This document shows, in pieces, positions 35,103-44,969 of a DNA stretch of 64,000 nucleotides (position 1 is its first letter; every line of letters begins with the position of its first letter). Under the pieces are notes generated by a model. That model saw only the letters and a program-made list of their open reading frames with translations. It made no database searches and was not told the DNA's origin. Both the position numbers and the translations under genes were made by a program. The stretch lies in contig NZ_CP058907.1 in NCBI RefSeq assembly GCF_013415845.1, positions 620,001 to 684,000 on the forward strand, read 5' to 3'. This stretch comes from Rhodopseudomonas palustris. Lineage in GTDB: Bacteria; Pseudomonadota; Alphaproteobacteria; Rhizobiales; Xanthobacteraceae.

Positions 35103-35974
35103 CCGAAGCGGTGCCGTTCAATGCCGCCCTTGTGCAGATGCGCAGCGGCCTCACTCCCGAGCCCAATCTCGAGCAGGGCACCCGGCTGATCCGCGAGGCG
35201 GTGAAGGCTGGCGCCGACTACGTGCTCACCCCTGAGGTGAGCAACATGATGCAGCTCAACCGCGAAGCGCTGTTCGCGCAGCTCGCCGAGCAGGACGACG
35301 ATCTGTCGCTGAAGGCGTATCGCGAGCTGGCGCGCGAACTGAACATTCATCTGCACATCGGCTCGCTGGCGCTGCGCGCCTCGCCGGAGCGCGCGGTCAA
35401 CCGCTCGTTCCTGATCGGCCCGGACGGCGCGATCCTTGCGAGCTACGATAAGATCCACATGTTCGACATCGATCTCGGCAATGGCGAAAGCTACCGGGAG
35501 TCGGCGAACTACCAGCCGGGCGAGACCGCGGTGATCTCGGATCTGCCGTGGGGCCGGATCGGCCTGACGATCTGCTACGACGTGCGTTTCCCGGCGCTGT
35601 ACCGCGCGCTGGCCGAATCCGGCGCGTCGTTCCTGGCGGTGCCGGCGGCGTTCACCAAGCCGACCGGCGAGGCGCACTGGCACGTGCTGCTGCGCGCCCG
35701 CGCCATCGAGAACGGCTGCTTCGTCTTCGCCGCGGCGCAGGGAGGCCTGCACGAGAACAAGCGCGAGACTTTCGGCCATTCGCTGATCATCGATCCGTGG
35801 GGCAAGGTCCTGGCCGAAGGCGGCATCGAGCCCGGCTTCGTCATGGCGCGGATCGATCCGGCCGAAGTGACGAAGGCGCGCGGCAAGATTCCGTCGCTGC
35901 AGCACGGCCGGCGCTTCACTGTCGCCGATGCGAACGCGGGCCCCGGCCATCTGCATCTGGTCCGGCAATCATGA
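35099..35974 (+). CDS. carbon-nitrogen hydrolase (Nit1-like deaminated glutathione amidase)
   Basis: A 291-residue nitrilase-superfamily enzyme with the Glu-Lys-Cys triad E46 (TPEVSN), K118 (YDKIHMFD) and C159 ([11 protein letters not shown]). [24 protein letters not shown] spacing and the CYDVRFP block match the Nit1/YbeM branch, which hydrolyses deaminated glutathione as metabolite repair. Position directly after glutaredoxin with ATGA overlap supports a glutathione link, which remains inference. Confidence 0.9.
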   Translation: MTEAVPFNAALVQMRSGLTPEPNLEQGTRLIREAVKAGADYVLTPEVSNMMQLNREALFAQLAEQDDDLSLKAYRELARELNIHLHIGSLALRASPERAVNRSFLIGPDGAILASYDKIHMFDIDLGNGESYRESANYQPGETAVISDLPWGRIGLTICYDVRFPALYRALAESGASFLAVPAAFTKPTGEAHWHVLLRARAIENGCFVFAAAQGGLHENKRETFGHSLIIDPWGKVLAEGGIEPGFVMARIDPAEVTKARGKIPSLQHGRRFTVADANAGPGHLHLVRQS

Positions 35975-36465
35975 TCCGCTACAGCCTGCGCTGCGACAAA
36001 GGCCACGTGTTCGAAAGCTGGTTTCAGGGCTCGTCGGCTTATGAGTCCCAGGTTCGGCGCAAGCTGGTGAGCTGCCCGCAATGCGATTCGGTGAAGGTCG
36101 AAAAGGCGATCATGGCGCCGCAGATCGTCGGCAAGAAAGGCCGCGGCCGCGCGCCCGAGCCGGCTGCCGCCGAACCCGCCGCGACCAACCTTCCGGCGGA
36201 GACTGCTTCTGCAAATTCGCCGACGCCGCTATTGATGGCTCAGGAGCGCGAGCTGCGCGCCAAGCTGAAGGAATTGCGCGACCATATCGTCAAGACCGCC
36301 GACAATGTCGGCGAACGCTTCCCCGAGCAGGCGCGCGCGATGCACTATGGCGATATCGAACACCGCCCGATCTACGGCGAGGCTTCGCCGACCGAGGCCA
36401 AGGCGCTGATCGAGGAAGGCATCGAGGTCGCGCCGCTACCGGTGTTGCCGGACGATCGGAATTGA
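35971..36465 (+). CDS. DUF1178 family protein
   Basis: A 164-residue protein starting [21 protein letters not shown], diagnostic for DUF1178. C8/H12 and C35/C38 (CPQC) look like a small zinc ribbon. A low-complexity Ala/Pro linker (about 55-88) separates a conserved C-terminal half with FPEQARAMHYGD and HRPIYGEASPTEAKALIEEGI. Function is unknown. The start overlaps the nitrilase stop (ATGA), completing the grxC operon, an arrangement common in this order. Confidence 0.92.
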   Translation: MIRYSLRCDKGHVFESWFQGSSAYESQVRRKLVSCPQCDSVKVEKAIMAPQIVGKKGRGRAPEPAAAEPAATNLPAETASANSPTPLLMAQERELRAKLKELRDHIVKTADNVGERFPEQARAMHYGDIEHRPIYGEASPTEAKALIEEGIEVAPLPVLPDDRN

Positions 36466-36498
36466 CCTCTTGGCTGTAGCGAGCCTCATGCTCTCTTT

Positions 36499-36644
36499 CG
36501 TCATTCCGGGGCGCGCGAAGCGCGAGCCCGGAATCCATACGCCGCAGCGTCGGTTGTGACGCGAGGCGGCTGTTACTTTGTCCACGAGGTGGGCACAGGG
36601 GTTATGGGTTCCGGGTTCGCGCTTCGCGCGCCCCGGAACGACGA
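36499..36644. repeat. palindromic intergenic repeat, family A copy 2
   Basis: CGTCATTCCGGGGCGCGCGA at left mirrors TTCGCGCGCCCCGGAACGACG at right, separated by an irregular centre of about 90 nt. The ends match the copies at 2041-2145 and 59933-60053. It lies between the DUF1178 and EamA genes on the same strand, so here it is inside a co-oriented interval. Confidence 0.75.
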
Positions 36645-36686
36645 ACGAGAGGTTTGGGTGCCAAGTCGTTCGCTGGAGACCCCGCT

Positions 36687-37124
36687 GTGAACCCCGACAC
36701 GCTCCTCTCCTGGCAACTCTGGGCCATCCTTTCAGCGGTGTTCGCCGCCCTGACGGCGATCTTTGCCAAGGTCGGCGTGGCGGACATCAATTCGGATCTC
36801 GCCACTTTCATCCGCACCGTGGTGGTTCTGGTGGCACTCGGCGGGCTGCTGGCGGCGACCGGCAAGCTCGTCGCAGATGGGCCGATCAGTGCCAAGACTT
36901 GGACGTTCCTGGTCCTGTCCGGGCTGTGCACCGGGGCGTCGTGGCTGTGCTATTTCCGGGCGCTCAAGCTCGGCCCGGCCAGCCTGGTGGCACCGATCGA
37001 CAAGCTCAGCGTGGTGCTTGTCGTGCTGTTCGGCGTGCTGTTTCTCGGTGAGCGGCCGTCCGGCACCGAGTGGATCGGGATCGCGCTGATCGCCGCCGGT
37101 GCCGTGATCATCGCGCTGAAGTAA
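36687..37124 (+). CDS. single-domain EamA-type transporter (half-size)
   Basis: A 145-residue membrane protein with five hydrophobic helices forming one EamA repeat. It ends LGERPSGTEWIGIALIAAGAVIIALK, the usual last-helix block. Full DMT exporters have two repeats, so this protein presumably dimerises. GTG at 36687 follows GGAG at 9-10 nt and is a better start than the in-frame TTG at 36654. Its stop codon abuts the stop of the convergent next gene with no nucleotide between. Substrate unknown. Confidence 0.85.
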   Translation: MNPDTLLSWQLWAILSAVFAALTAIFAKVGVADINSDLATFIRTVVVLVALGGLLAATGKLVADGPISAKTWTFLVLSGLCTGASWLCYFRALKLGPASLVAPIDKLSVVLVVLFGVLFLGERPSGTEWIGIALIAAGAVIIALK

Positions 37125-38024
37125 TCACACCGCGACCAGCAGCGCGACGCCGAGCACGATCAGGAGGATGCCAAGGATCTCGCGCGGCGCCACCGGCTGC
37201 TTGAACGAGTAGTATGCTACGGCCTGCGCGAACAGCACCTCGATCAGCGCCAGGGTGCGGACATTGGCGGCGGCGGTGAGCGCAAACGCCAGGAACCAGA
37301 ACTGCGATGCTGCCGCCCCGATGAAACCGGCCAGCATCGACGGTCGCCACAGCCTCAGGATGTCGCGCAGCACCTGCGGCGCCCGCGCCAGCAGGTAGAT
37401 CGTCAGCACCAGCGTCTGCACCCCGAGCGCGAACACCAGCGTGAAGGTCGCGGCGGTGACGAAGGTGACATCCGGCACCACGATGATTGCGCCACGAAAC
37501 CCGACCGCCGACAGCGCAAAGGCTGCTGCGGCGCCCAGCCCGAGCAGCGTCGGCCGCAGGCTGACGAGGCCGCGGGCGGCGCCCGGGCGCAGCGCCGTGA
37601 CGACGACGCCGACGGTCGCGATCAGGATCGCCACCACCTTCCACAGGTTCAGGTGATCGCCGAGGAACACGAAGCCGAAGATCGCGGTCTGGATCGCCTC
37701 GGTCTTCAGATATGCGGTGGTGACCACGAACGAGCGTTCGTTCATCGCCGCCAGCATCATCCCGGTGGCGGCGATCTGCGACAGCGCGCCGAGCAGCAGC
37801 CACGGCCAGAATTCGAGGCCCGGCCAGCTCACGGTATCTCCGGTTGCCACGATCACGCCGGCGAAGAACAGCAGCGAGAACGGGAAGCCGAACAGGAACC
37901 GGATGTTGGTGGCGCCCCAGGTGCCGAGCGGCCCGGTCAGCGAGCGCTGCATCGCGTTGCGCGCGACCTGGCCGAGCGCAGCGACGAGCGTGAAGGGGAT
38001 CCAGAGCGAAGCGACGGTGAACAT
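37125..38024 (-). CDS. EamA/DMT-family transporter
   Basis: A 299-residue, ten-helix membrane protein with two EamA-like repeats. Motifs such as NIRFLFGFPFSLLFF, AYLKTEAIQTAIFGFVFLGD and ALIEVLFAQAVAYYSFKQPVAPRE mark the two half-repeat ends. It is probably a metabolite or drug exporter; the substrate is not recognisable. Convergent with the half-size EamA gene at zero spacing, so transcripts must run into each other's coding regions unless they stop exactly there. Confidence 0.87.
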   Translation of the reverse strand: MFTVASLWIPFTLVAALGQVARNAMQRSLTGPLGTWGATNIRFLFGFPFSLLFFAGVIVATGDTVSWPGLEFWPWLLLGALSQIAATGMMLAAMNERSFVVTTAYLKTEAIQTAIFGFVFLGDHLNLWKVVAILIATVGVVVTALRPGAARGLVSLRPTLLGLGAAAAFALSAVGFRGAIIVVPDVTFVTAATFTLVFALGVQTLVLTIYLLARAPQVLRDILRLWRPSMLAGFIGAAASQFWFLAFALTAAANVRTLALIEVLFAQAVAYYSFKQPVAPREILGILLIVLGVALLVAV

Positions 38025-38151
38025 GGCGATGGCGGCAGGAGGGACGCTGCAGCCTCGGCGATCCGGTCCGCAGCGGTCAACCGGACCCGGATCATGCCTG
38101 CATTGCGAGGGATTTCGCGCGCCGGAGTGATCGGCGCGCGGTCGTCCAGAC

Positions 38152-38913
38152 CTACGGGGCCGCTTCGGCGACCATCATGTAGTTCACGTCCATGTCGGGC
38201 GACAGCTTCCAGCGGTCGGCGAGCGGATTGAACACCAGGCCGGACTGTTCCGTGACGGTGAGCTTCAGCCGGTTGAGGTGCTGCTCGAGCTCGGCGGGGG
38301 TGACGAATTTGTCCCACTGATGGGTGCCGCGCGGCAGCCAGCGCATCACATATTCGGCGCCGACGATGGCGAGCGCAAAGCTCTTCCAGTTCCGGTTGAG
38401 CGTTGCCACCACCATGATTCCGGTCGGCTTCATCAGGGCGGCGCAGCGCGACAGGAACGCGCCGACGTCGGTGACGTGCTCGATCACCTCCATCGCCAGC
38501 ACGATGTCGAACCGCTCACGCGGGTCGATTTCCTCGACCATGACGTTGCGGTAGTCGATCGCCAGATGCGACTTATCGGCATGCAGCTTGGCGGCCGCGA
38601 TGTTGGTGGCGGAGGGGTCGATTCCGATCACCTGGGCCCCGAGTCGGGTGAACGGCTCGCACAGCAGGCCGGCGCCGCAGCCGATGTCCAGCATCCGCAA
38701 GCCTTCGAGGCAGCTCAGGCTCTTGGCGTTGCGCTCGAATTTCCGGCAGGCCGCGTCGCGGATAAAGCTGATCCGCAGCGGGTTGATCCGGTGCAGCGGC
38801 GCCATCCGCCCCGTGGGGTCCCACCACTCGGCCGACAGTTTGGAGAATTTCGCGATCTCGGCCGGATCGACGGTCGAGGCCGGCTGGCCGGGGGACTCGG
38901 GTTGCAGTGCCAT
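38152..38913 (-). CDS. ubiG: ubiquinone O-methyltransferase
   Basis: A 253-residue SAM methyltransferase for both O-methylation steps of ubiquinone synthesis. FSKLSAEWWDPTGRMAPLHRINPLRI is the UbiG N-terminal hallmark, followed by motif I LDIGCGAGLL and VIGIDPS, and the late block NRNWKSFALAIVGAEYVMRWLPRGTHQW. The ATG at 38913 is chosen although the open frame runs to 39072; GAGGAG lies somewhat far (13 nt) upstream. It is divergent from lysC across 192 nt. Confidence 0.95.
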   Translation of the reverse strand: MALQPESPGQPASTVDPAEIAKFSKLSAEWWDPTGRMAPLHRINPLRISFIRDAACRKFERNAKSLSCLEGLRMLDIGCGAGLLCEPFTRLGAQVIGIDPSATNIAAAKLHADKSHLAIDYRNVMVEEIDPRERFDIVLAMEVIEHVTDVGAFLSRCAALMKPTGIMVVATLNRNWKSFALAIVGAEYVMRWLPRGTHQWDKFVTPAELEQHLNRLKLTVTEQSGLVFNPLADRWKLSPDMDVNYMMVAEAAP

Positions 38914-39004
38914 GGGGTGCGCGATGCTCCTCAATGTCCGTACCTGTCGCCTCGGCACACGGCCGAAGCGGCTTGCGCCTGTTCCGCGGCCGCAATGCCA
39001 TTGC

Positions 39005-39033
39005 TTGCCCGAAACCGCGACGCTGTGTATACG
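39005..39033 (+). promoter_or_regulatory. candidate sigma-70 promoter of lysC
   Basis: TTGCCC (39005-39010) and TATACG (39028-39033) are separated by 17 nt, giving a start site near 39040 and a leader of about 65 nt before the ATG at 39106. The match is by eye only. A similar TTGGCA/TATACG pair is present before ptsP. Confidence 0.4.
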
Positions 39034-39105
39034 CGCCACGCGGCTCCCGCCTGACGGATTCCGCGCCATCAATACTCGTTGTCTCCAAGGATTGCACTAT
39101 TCGTC

Positions 39106-40359
39106 ATGGGCCGGCTGGTGATGAAATTCGGCGGCACGTCCGTCGCCAATATCGAGCGCATCCAGAACGTCGCGCGCCATGTCAAACGCGAGGTCGACGC
39201 TGGCCATGAGGTTGCCGTGGTGGTGTCGGCGATGTCCGGCAAGACCAACGAGCTGGTGGCTTGGTGCACTGAAGCCTCGCCGCTGCACGACGCCCGCGAA
39301 TACGACGCGGTGGTGGCGTCCGGCGAGCAGGTGACGTCCGGCCTTCTTGCGATTGCCCTGCAGTCGCTCGGCATTCAGGCGCGGTCCTGGCAGGGCTGGC
39401 AGATCCCGATCTTGACCAGCGACGCTCACGCCTCGGCGCGGATCGTCGGGATCGACGGCAGCGAAATCATCAAGCGCTTTTCCGAGCGCAAGGAAGTGGC
39501 GGTGATCGCCGGTTTCCAGGGCATCCATGCCGAAACCGGCCGGATCACCACGCTGGGCCGCGGCGGCTCCGATACCTCGGCGGTGGCGATCGCGGCGGCG
39601 CTGAAGGCGGACCGTTGCGACATCTATACCGACGTCGACGGCGTCTACACCACCGATCCGCGGGTGGTGCCGAAGGCGCGCCGGCTCGACAAGGTGTCGT
39701 TCGAAGAGATGCTGGAATTGGCCTCGCTTGGCGCCAAGGTGCTGCAGGTCCGCTCGGTCGAGCTCGGCATGGTCCACAACATGCCGATCTTCGTCCGCTC
39801 CAGTTTCGACAAGCCCGAAGATATCGATCCGCACGGCACGCCGCCGGGCACGCTGATCAGCAGCGAGGAGAATTCCATGGAGAACCACGTCGTCACCGGC
39901 ATCGCCTTTTCCAAGGACGAGGCGCAGATCTCGGTGCGCCGGATCGAGGACAAGCCGGGCGTGGCGGCGTCGATCTTCGGACCCCTGGCCGACGCCAACA
40001 TCAACGTCGACATGATCGTCCAGAACGTCTCCGAGGACGGCAAGACCACCGATCTGACCTTCACAGTGCCGGCCTCCGACTTCGCCCGCGCCAAGCAGAC
40101 CATCACGTCGGCGCAGGACAAGATTGGCTATGCCCGCTTCGACAGCGAGACCGACGTCGCCAAGGTGTCGGTGATCGGTTCGGGCATGCGCAGCCATGCC
40201 GGCGTTGCCGCCCAGGCGTTCGCCGCGCTGGCCGCCCGCAACATCAACATCCGCGCCATCACCACCTCGGAGATCAAGTTCTCGGTGCTGATCGACGCCG
40301 CCTACACCGAGTTGGCGGTGCGGACGCTGCATACGCTCTATGGGTTGGATCAAGTTTAG
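39106..40359 (+). CDS. lysC: aspartate kinase
   Basis: A 417-residue aspartokinase, first step of lysine, threonine and methionine synthesis. KFGGTS at 7-12 and the GRGGSDTSAVA block form the kinase site. Two ACT domains fill residues about 265-417 for feedback inhibition. The ATG at 39106 (MGRLVMKFGG) fits the family. In frame at residue 258 an ATG (39877) sits 6 nt after GAGGAG, exactly at the start of the ACT region. This is the position where Bacillus and Corynebacterium begin a separate beta subunit. See the separate entry. Confidence 0.95.
   Translation: MGRLVMKFGGTSVANIERIQNVARHVKREVDAGHEVAVVVSAMSGKTNELVAWCTEASPLHDAREYDAVVASGEQVTSGLLAIALQSLGIQARSWQGWQIPILTSDAHASARIVGIDGSEIIKRFSERKEVAVIAGFQGIHAETGRITTLGRGGSDTSAVAIAAALKADRCDIYTDVDGVYTTDPRVVPKARRLDKVSFEEMLELASLGAKVLQVRSVELGMVHNMPIFVRSSFDKPEDIDPHGTPPGTLISSEENSMENHVVTGIAFSKDEAQISVRRIEDKPGVAASIFGPLADANINVDMIVQNVSEDGKTTDLTFTVPASDFARAKQTITSAQDKIGYARFDSETDVAKVSVIGSGMRSHAGVAAQAFAALAARNINIRAITTSEIKFSVLIDAAYTELAVRTLHTLYGLDQV
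39865..40359 (+). other. possible internal translation unit: aspartokinase beta (ACT-only) subunit
   Basis: GAGGAG (39865-39870) lies 6 nt before ATG 39877, which is in frame with lysC (codon 258) and would yield a 160-residue protein starting MENHVVTGIAF, containing only the ACT regulatory domains. Alpha2-beta2 aspartokinases made this way are established in Bacillus subtilis and Corynebacterium glutamicum. Here the evidence is only the RBS-like sequence and position. Glu-Glu codons can create GAGGAG by chance. Confidence 0.45.
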
Positions 40360-40693
40360 AACAATTTTTCGGTGATTTGAGAGCGCGAGCGGGCGCAGCG
40401 TTGCGTTCGCTGGCAGGCGTTTTGCTTGGCAAATCAAGCGTCAATTCGCTATACGGCCTGAGCGGCGCGACGCGCTGACAGGACGGCTGGCAAGGCCGGT
40501 TTTGTTGCGTTGCGAAGGCCCGGTGGCGGATATCCGCAACCGGACTCGCCGTTCGTTCGTGTTCGACTCCGGACACGCGTCGCGGGCCAACGCTCGCGGC
40601 CCGGGTCGACGCTGGACGATGATTGTTTTTGGAGCATTTCTGCTGGCGCTGCGTCGCGCCGGACGGCAATGCTCGCAGAGGAGATTGCGGCAC
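40360..40693 (+). promoter_or_regulatory. 334-nt gene-free interval with promoter and palindrome upstream of ptsP
   Basis: No convincing gene is present, although the ptsP frame stays open back to 40502. It holds a candidate promoter TTGGCA (40426-40431), 18 nt, TATACG (40450-40455). A palindrome at 40521-40542 centred on GGCGGATATCCGC matches in 10 of 11 base pairs. If the promoter is used, the ptsP leader is about 230 nt long, with the palindrome near its middle. Confidence 0.4.
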
Positions 40694-42961
40694 ATGCGGA
40701 GCACGTCGGGTGGCCCCCGCGTCTTGCTGAGACGGCTCCGCGAAACCATGGCGGAGCAAGTCTCCGCGCAGGAACGCCTCGACAAGATCGTGGTGTTGAT
40801 CGCGGCCAACATGGTCGCCGAAGTGTGCTCGGTCTATGTGCTGCGGATCGACAACACCCTCGAGCTGTACGCCACCGAAGGTCTGAACCGCGAGGCGGTG
40901 CACCAGACCGTGCTGAACGCCCATGAAGGTCTGGTCGGTCTGGTCGCCTCGGAAGCGACGCCGCTGAACCTGTCGGATGCGCAAAGCCATCCGGCGTTCT
41001 CGTTCCGCCCGGAGACCGGCGAAGAAATCTACCACTCGTTCCTCGGCGTGCCGATCCTGCGCGCCGGTAACACCCTCGGCGTGCTGGTGGTGCAGAACCG
41101 CGCCAAGCGCACCTATGTCGAGGAAGAGGTCGAGGCGCTGCAGACCACCGCGATGGTGCTGGCCGAGATGATCGCCTCGGGCGAGCTGTCGGCGCTGGCA
41201 CAGCCCGGTGCCGAACCGGCTGCGCGGCACTCGATCCACAAGACCGGCGCGGTGCTGTCCGACGGCATCGCGCTTGGTCACGTCGTGCTGCACGAGCCGC
41301 GCGTCGTCATCACCAATTACATCGCCGAAGACCTGCCGAAGGAAATCAAGCGGCTCGACGCGGCGCTCGCCAAGCTGCGCTCCGATCTCGACCGGATGCT
41401 GGAGCGGGGCGACTTCGCCGAGGGCGGCGAGCATCGCGACGTGCTCGAAGCCTACCGGATGTTCGCCAATGATCACGGCTGGTCGCACAAGCTGCACGAG
41501 GCGGTCGCCACCGGTCTCACCGCCGAGGCCGCTGTCGAACGCGTGCAGTCGGACACCAGAGCGCGGATGCTGCGCTCGACCGATCCTTACTTGCGCGACC
41601 GGCTGCACGATCTCGAAGACCTCGGCCACCGCCTGATGCGCCAGCTCGTCGGGCAGGACCATGCGCCGTCGCGCGAGCAACTGCCTGACAATGCCATCCT
41701 GATCGCGCGCTCGATGGGGCCTGCGGCGCTGCTCGACTACGACCGCAAGCGGCTGCGCGGCCTGGTGCTCGAAGAAGGCACCGCCAATTCGCACGTCTCG
41801 ATCGTGGCCCGCGCCCTCGGCATCGCAGCGATCGGCGAGGTGCCGAACGCGCCGGGCATCGCCGATCCGGGCGACGCGATCATCGTCGATGCCACCTCGG
41901 GCTCGATCTATGTCCGCCCGTCTGCCGAAATCGAAGCCGCCTATGCGGAGCGGGTGCGCTTCCGCGCCCGGCGACAGGCGCAGTATTCGGCGCTCCGCGA
42001 TCTGCCCTGCGCCACCAAGGATGGTCAGCCGATCGACCTGATGATCAACGCGGGCCTGACCATCGACCTGCCGCACATCGAAGACACCGGCTCTTCCGGC
42101 ATCGGCCTGTTCCGCACCGAGCTGCAGTTCATGGTCGGCCAGAGCCTGCCGCGCTCGTCCGATCAGCTTGCGCTGTATCGCGCCGTGCTCGACGCCGCCG
42201 GCAGCAAGCCGGTGACCTTCCGCACCCTCGACATCGGCGGCGACAAGGCGCTGCCCTACATGGAGACGGTGGTCGAGGAGAATCCGGCACTTGGCTGGCG
42301 CGCGATCCGGCTCGGGCTTGACCGGCCCGGCCTGCTGCGCAGCCAGATTCGCGCGCTGCTGCGTGCCGCCGCGGGTCGTTACCTGCGGGTGATGTTCCCG
42401 ATGATCTCTGAGGTGGCCGAGTTCGATGCCGCCAAGAGCATCATCGAGCGCGAACTGACTTATCTGCGCCAGCATGGCCACACCCTGCCGGAGCGCGTCG
42501 ACGTCGGCACCATGCTGGAAGTGCCGGCGCTGTTGTATCAGCTCGACGAGCTGTTCAAGCGCGCGGACTTCGTGTCGGTCGGCTCCAACGACCTGTTCCA
42601 GTTCCTGTTCGCGGTCGATCGCGGCAACTCGAAAGTGTCGGAGCGGTTCGACACTCTGTCGGCGCCGATCCTGCGGGCGCTGCGCGACATCGTCCGCAAG
42701 GCGCGTGCGGCCAAGCGCTCACTGTCGCTGTGCGGCGAGATGGCCTCGCAGCCGCTGGCGGCATTGGCCCTGATCGCGATCGGCTACCGCTCGCTGTCGG
42801 TGTCGGCACTGGCACACGGCCCGGTGAAGGCGATGATCCTCGGTCTCGACCTCGCCAAGGCGGAGGCGATGATCGGGCCGCTGCTCGACGCGCCGGCCGG
42901 CAGCGTCTCGATTCGCGACAAGCTGATCGAATTCGCCGAAGCGCATCAGCTCGCCTTGTAG
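40694..42961 (+). CDS. ptsP: nitrogen-PTS enzyme I (phosphoenolpyruvate-protein phosphotransferase, GAF-containing)
   Basis: A 755-residue EI-Ntr. An N-terminal GAF domain (about 25-165) is followed by the enzyme I N domain. The phospho-histidine is H367 in [14 protein letters not shown]. The PEP-binding barrel has [35 protein letters not shown] and the C-terminal SLCGEMA cysteine. It starts the NPr/EIIA-Ntr phosphorelay, in which the GAF domain responds to glutamine and alpha-ketoglutarate in relatives. The ATG at 40694 has GAGGAG about 10 nt upstream. Neighbouring lysC and prfA form the usual order in this group. Confidence 0.95.
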
Positions 42962-43017
42962 CGACGCGGCTGCCCCGCCGCCGCTTTGTCGTCTCACGCG
43001 TTTATCCGAGATCGTCC

Positions 43018-44103
43018 ATGTCCACACTGCCCGAAGCCAAGCTCGACGTCCTCCTCGCGCATCACGCCGCGCTCGAAGCGCAGTTGATGGCCCAGGTCGG
43101 TGCCGAGGACTATGTCCGCATCACCCGCGAATTGTCGGAGCTCAATCCGCTGGTCGAAGCGGTGAAGAGCTATCGCCAGGTCCGCGATGAACTCGGTGAG
43201 ATCGACGAACTGCTGGAAGATCCGGCCACCGAACCCGAGATGCGGGCGATGGCGGAGGCCGAGCGCGACGCGCTCGACGCCCATCGCGACGAACTGATCC
43301 AGCAGATCCGTATCGCGCTGTTGCCGAAGGACGCGATGGACGAGCGCAATGTGATGCTGGAAATCCGCGCCGGCACTGGTGGCGACGAGGCCTCGTTGTT
43401 CGCCGGCGACCTGTTCCGGATGTACGAGAAGTTCGCCGCGCTGCAGGGCTGGAGCGTCGAAGTGATTTCGGCCAGCGAAGGCACCGTCGGCGGCTACAAG
43501 GAAATCATCGCCGAAGTGAAGGGCCGCGGCGCGTTCGCCAAGCTGAAGTTCGAATCGGGCGTACACCGTGTCCAGCGCGTGCCCGATACTGAAACGCAGG
43601 GACGCATCCACACCTCGGCCGCGACCGTCGCGGTGCTGCCCGAGGTCGAGGACGTCGACGTCGATATCAAGCAGGACGACCTGCGGATCGAGACGATGCG
43701 GGCGCAGGGCGCCGGCGGCCAGCACGTCAACAAGACCGAGTCGGCGATCCGCATCACCCATCTGCCGACCGGCATCGTGGTGATGATGCAGGACAGCCGC
43801 TCGCAGCATAAGAACCGCGCCTCGGCGATGAACATCCTGCGCTCGCGGATCTACGACGCCGAACAGCAGCGTCTCGACGCGGCGCGCTCCGCCGAGCGCA
43901 AGGCCAAGGTCGGCTCCGGCGACCGCTCCGAGCGGATCCGCACCTACAACTTCCCGCAAGGCCGCGTCACCGATCACCGCATCAATCTGACGCTGTACAA
44001 GCTGCCGCAAGTGATCGCCGGCGAAGCGCTCGGCGAACTGATCGACGCGCTCACCACCGAGCATCAGGCGGCGCAGCTCGCCGAGCAGGGCAACGCGGCG
44101 TGA
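43018..44103 (+). CDS. prfA: peptide chain release factor 1
   Basis: A 361-residue RF1 recognising UAA and UAG. The GGQ motif is at 233-235 within [18 protein letters not shown]. The PxT-type anticodon-mimic region precedes it (residues about 180-200, [14 protein letters not shown]). Length is normal. It starts 56 nt after ptsP. Its stop overlaps the start of prmC, the enzyme that methylates this very glutamine. Confidence 0.97.
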
Positions 44104-44969
44104 GCGACGCTCCGACGATCGCATCCGCGCGTCGTCGTCTCGCCCGGCAATTCCAAGACGCGGGCATCGAGTCCGCCGCGCTCGATGCCCGGCTGTTGGT
44201 CGGCGAAGTCTCCGGGCTCGATCTCACCGGGCTTTTGATTCAGGCCGAGCGTATCTTGACCGCCGAGGAGAACGAGCGGCTGCAGTCGTTCGCGGCGCGG
44301 CGGCTCAGGGGCGAGCCGGTGGCGCGCATCCTCGGGATGCGCGAGTTCTGGGGGCTGCCGTTCGAGCTCTCCGCCGACACGCTGGTGCCGCGCCCTGATA
44401 CCGAGACGATCGTAGAGGCCGCACTCGCGATTCTGGCCGAACGATCCTCACTAGCGCCGCGGATTCTCGATATCGGGACCGGGAGCGGTGCAATCCTGCT
44501 GGCGCTGCTACACGAATGTCCGGACGCCGTCGGCGTTGCGACAGACATCAGCCTCGGCGCGCTACGCACCGCGCGAGGCAATGCGCAGCGTCTTGGGCTT
44601 GCTGATCGCGCCTGCTTCGTCGCCTGCGACTACGCTTCGGCGCTGTGCGGGCCGTTCGACCTGATCGTCTCCAACCCGCCCTATATTCCAGGTAACGAGA
44701 TTGCGGCGCTTGATCGCGAGGTGCGGGACCACGATCCGCGACGCGCGCTCGACGGTGGCGACGACGGGCTCGATGCTTACCGGAAAATCATCCCCGAATC
44801 GGTCCGGCTGTTGCAACCAGGCGGCGTGTTGGTGGTTGAAATCGGACAGGGCCAGGAAGGCGATGTAAGCGCCCTGATGCAGGCTTCGGGGTTAACCGTC
44901 TCTGACCCCTTCCGTCCTGATTTGTCAGGGATTTTCCGGGCGGTGACAGGGCGTCTCGCGGTCCTCTGA
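44100..44969 (+). CDS. prmC: peptide chain release factor N5-glutamine methyltransferase
   Basis: A 289-residue SAM enzyme that methylates Q235 of the GGQ motif of release factors. An N-terminal helical bundle (about 1-85), [21 protein letters not shown], motif [16 protein letters not shown], and the catalytic NPPY at 192-195 are all present. The GTG start overlaps the prfA TGA (GTGA), so factor and modifying enzyme are translationally coupled. Confidence 0.96.

Noticed and set aside
40274..42481. A 735-codon open frame antisense to ptsP
   Set aside because: It has shadow composition with no motif; the plus strand encodes a complete enzyme I with all catalytic blocks.
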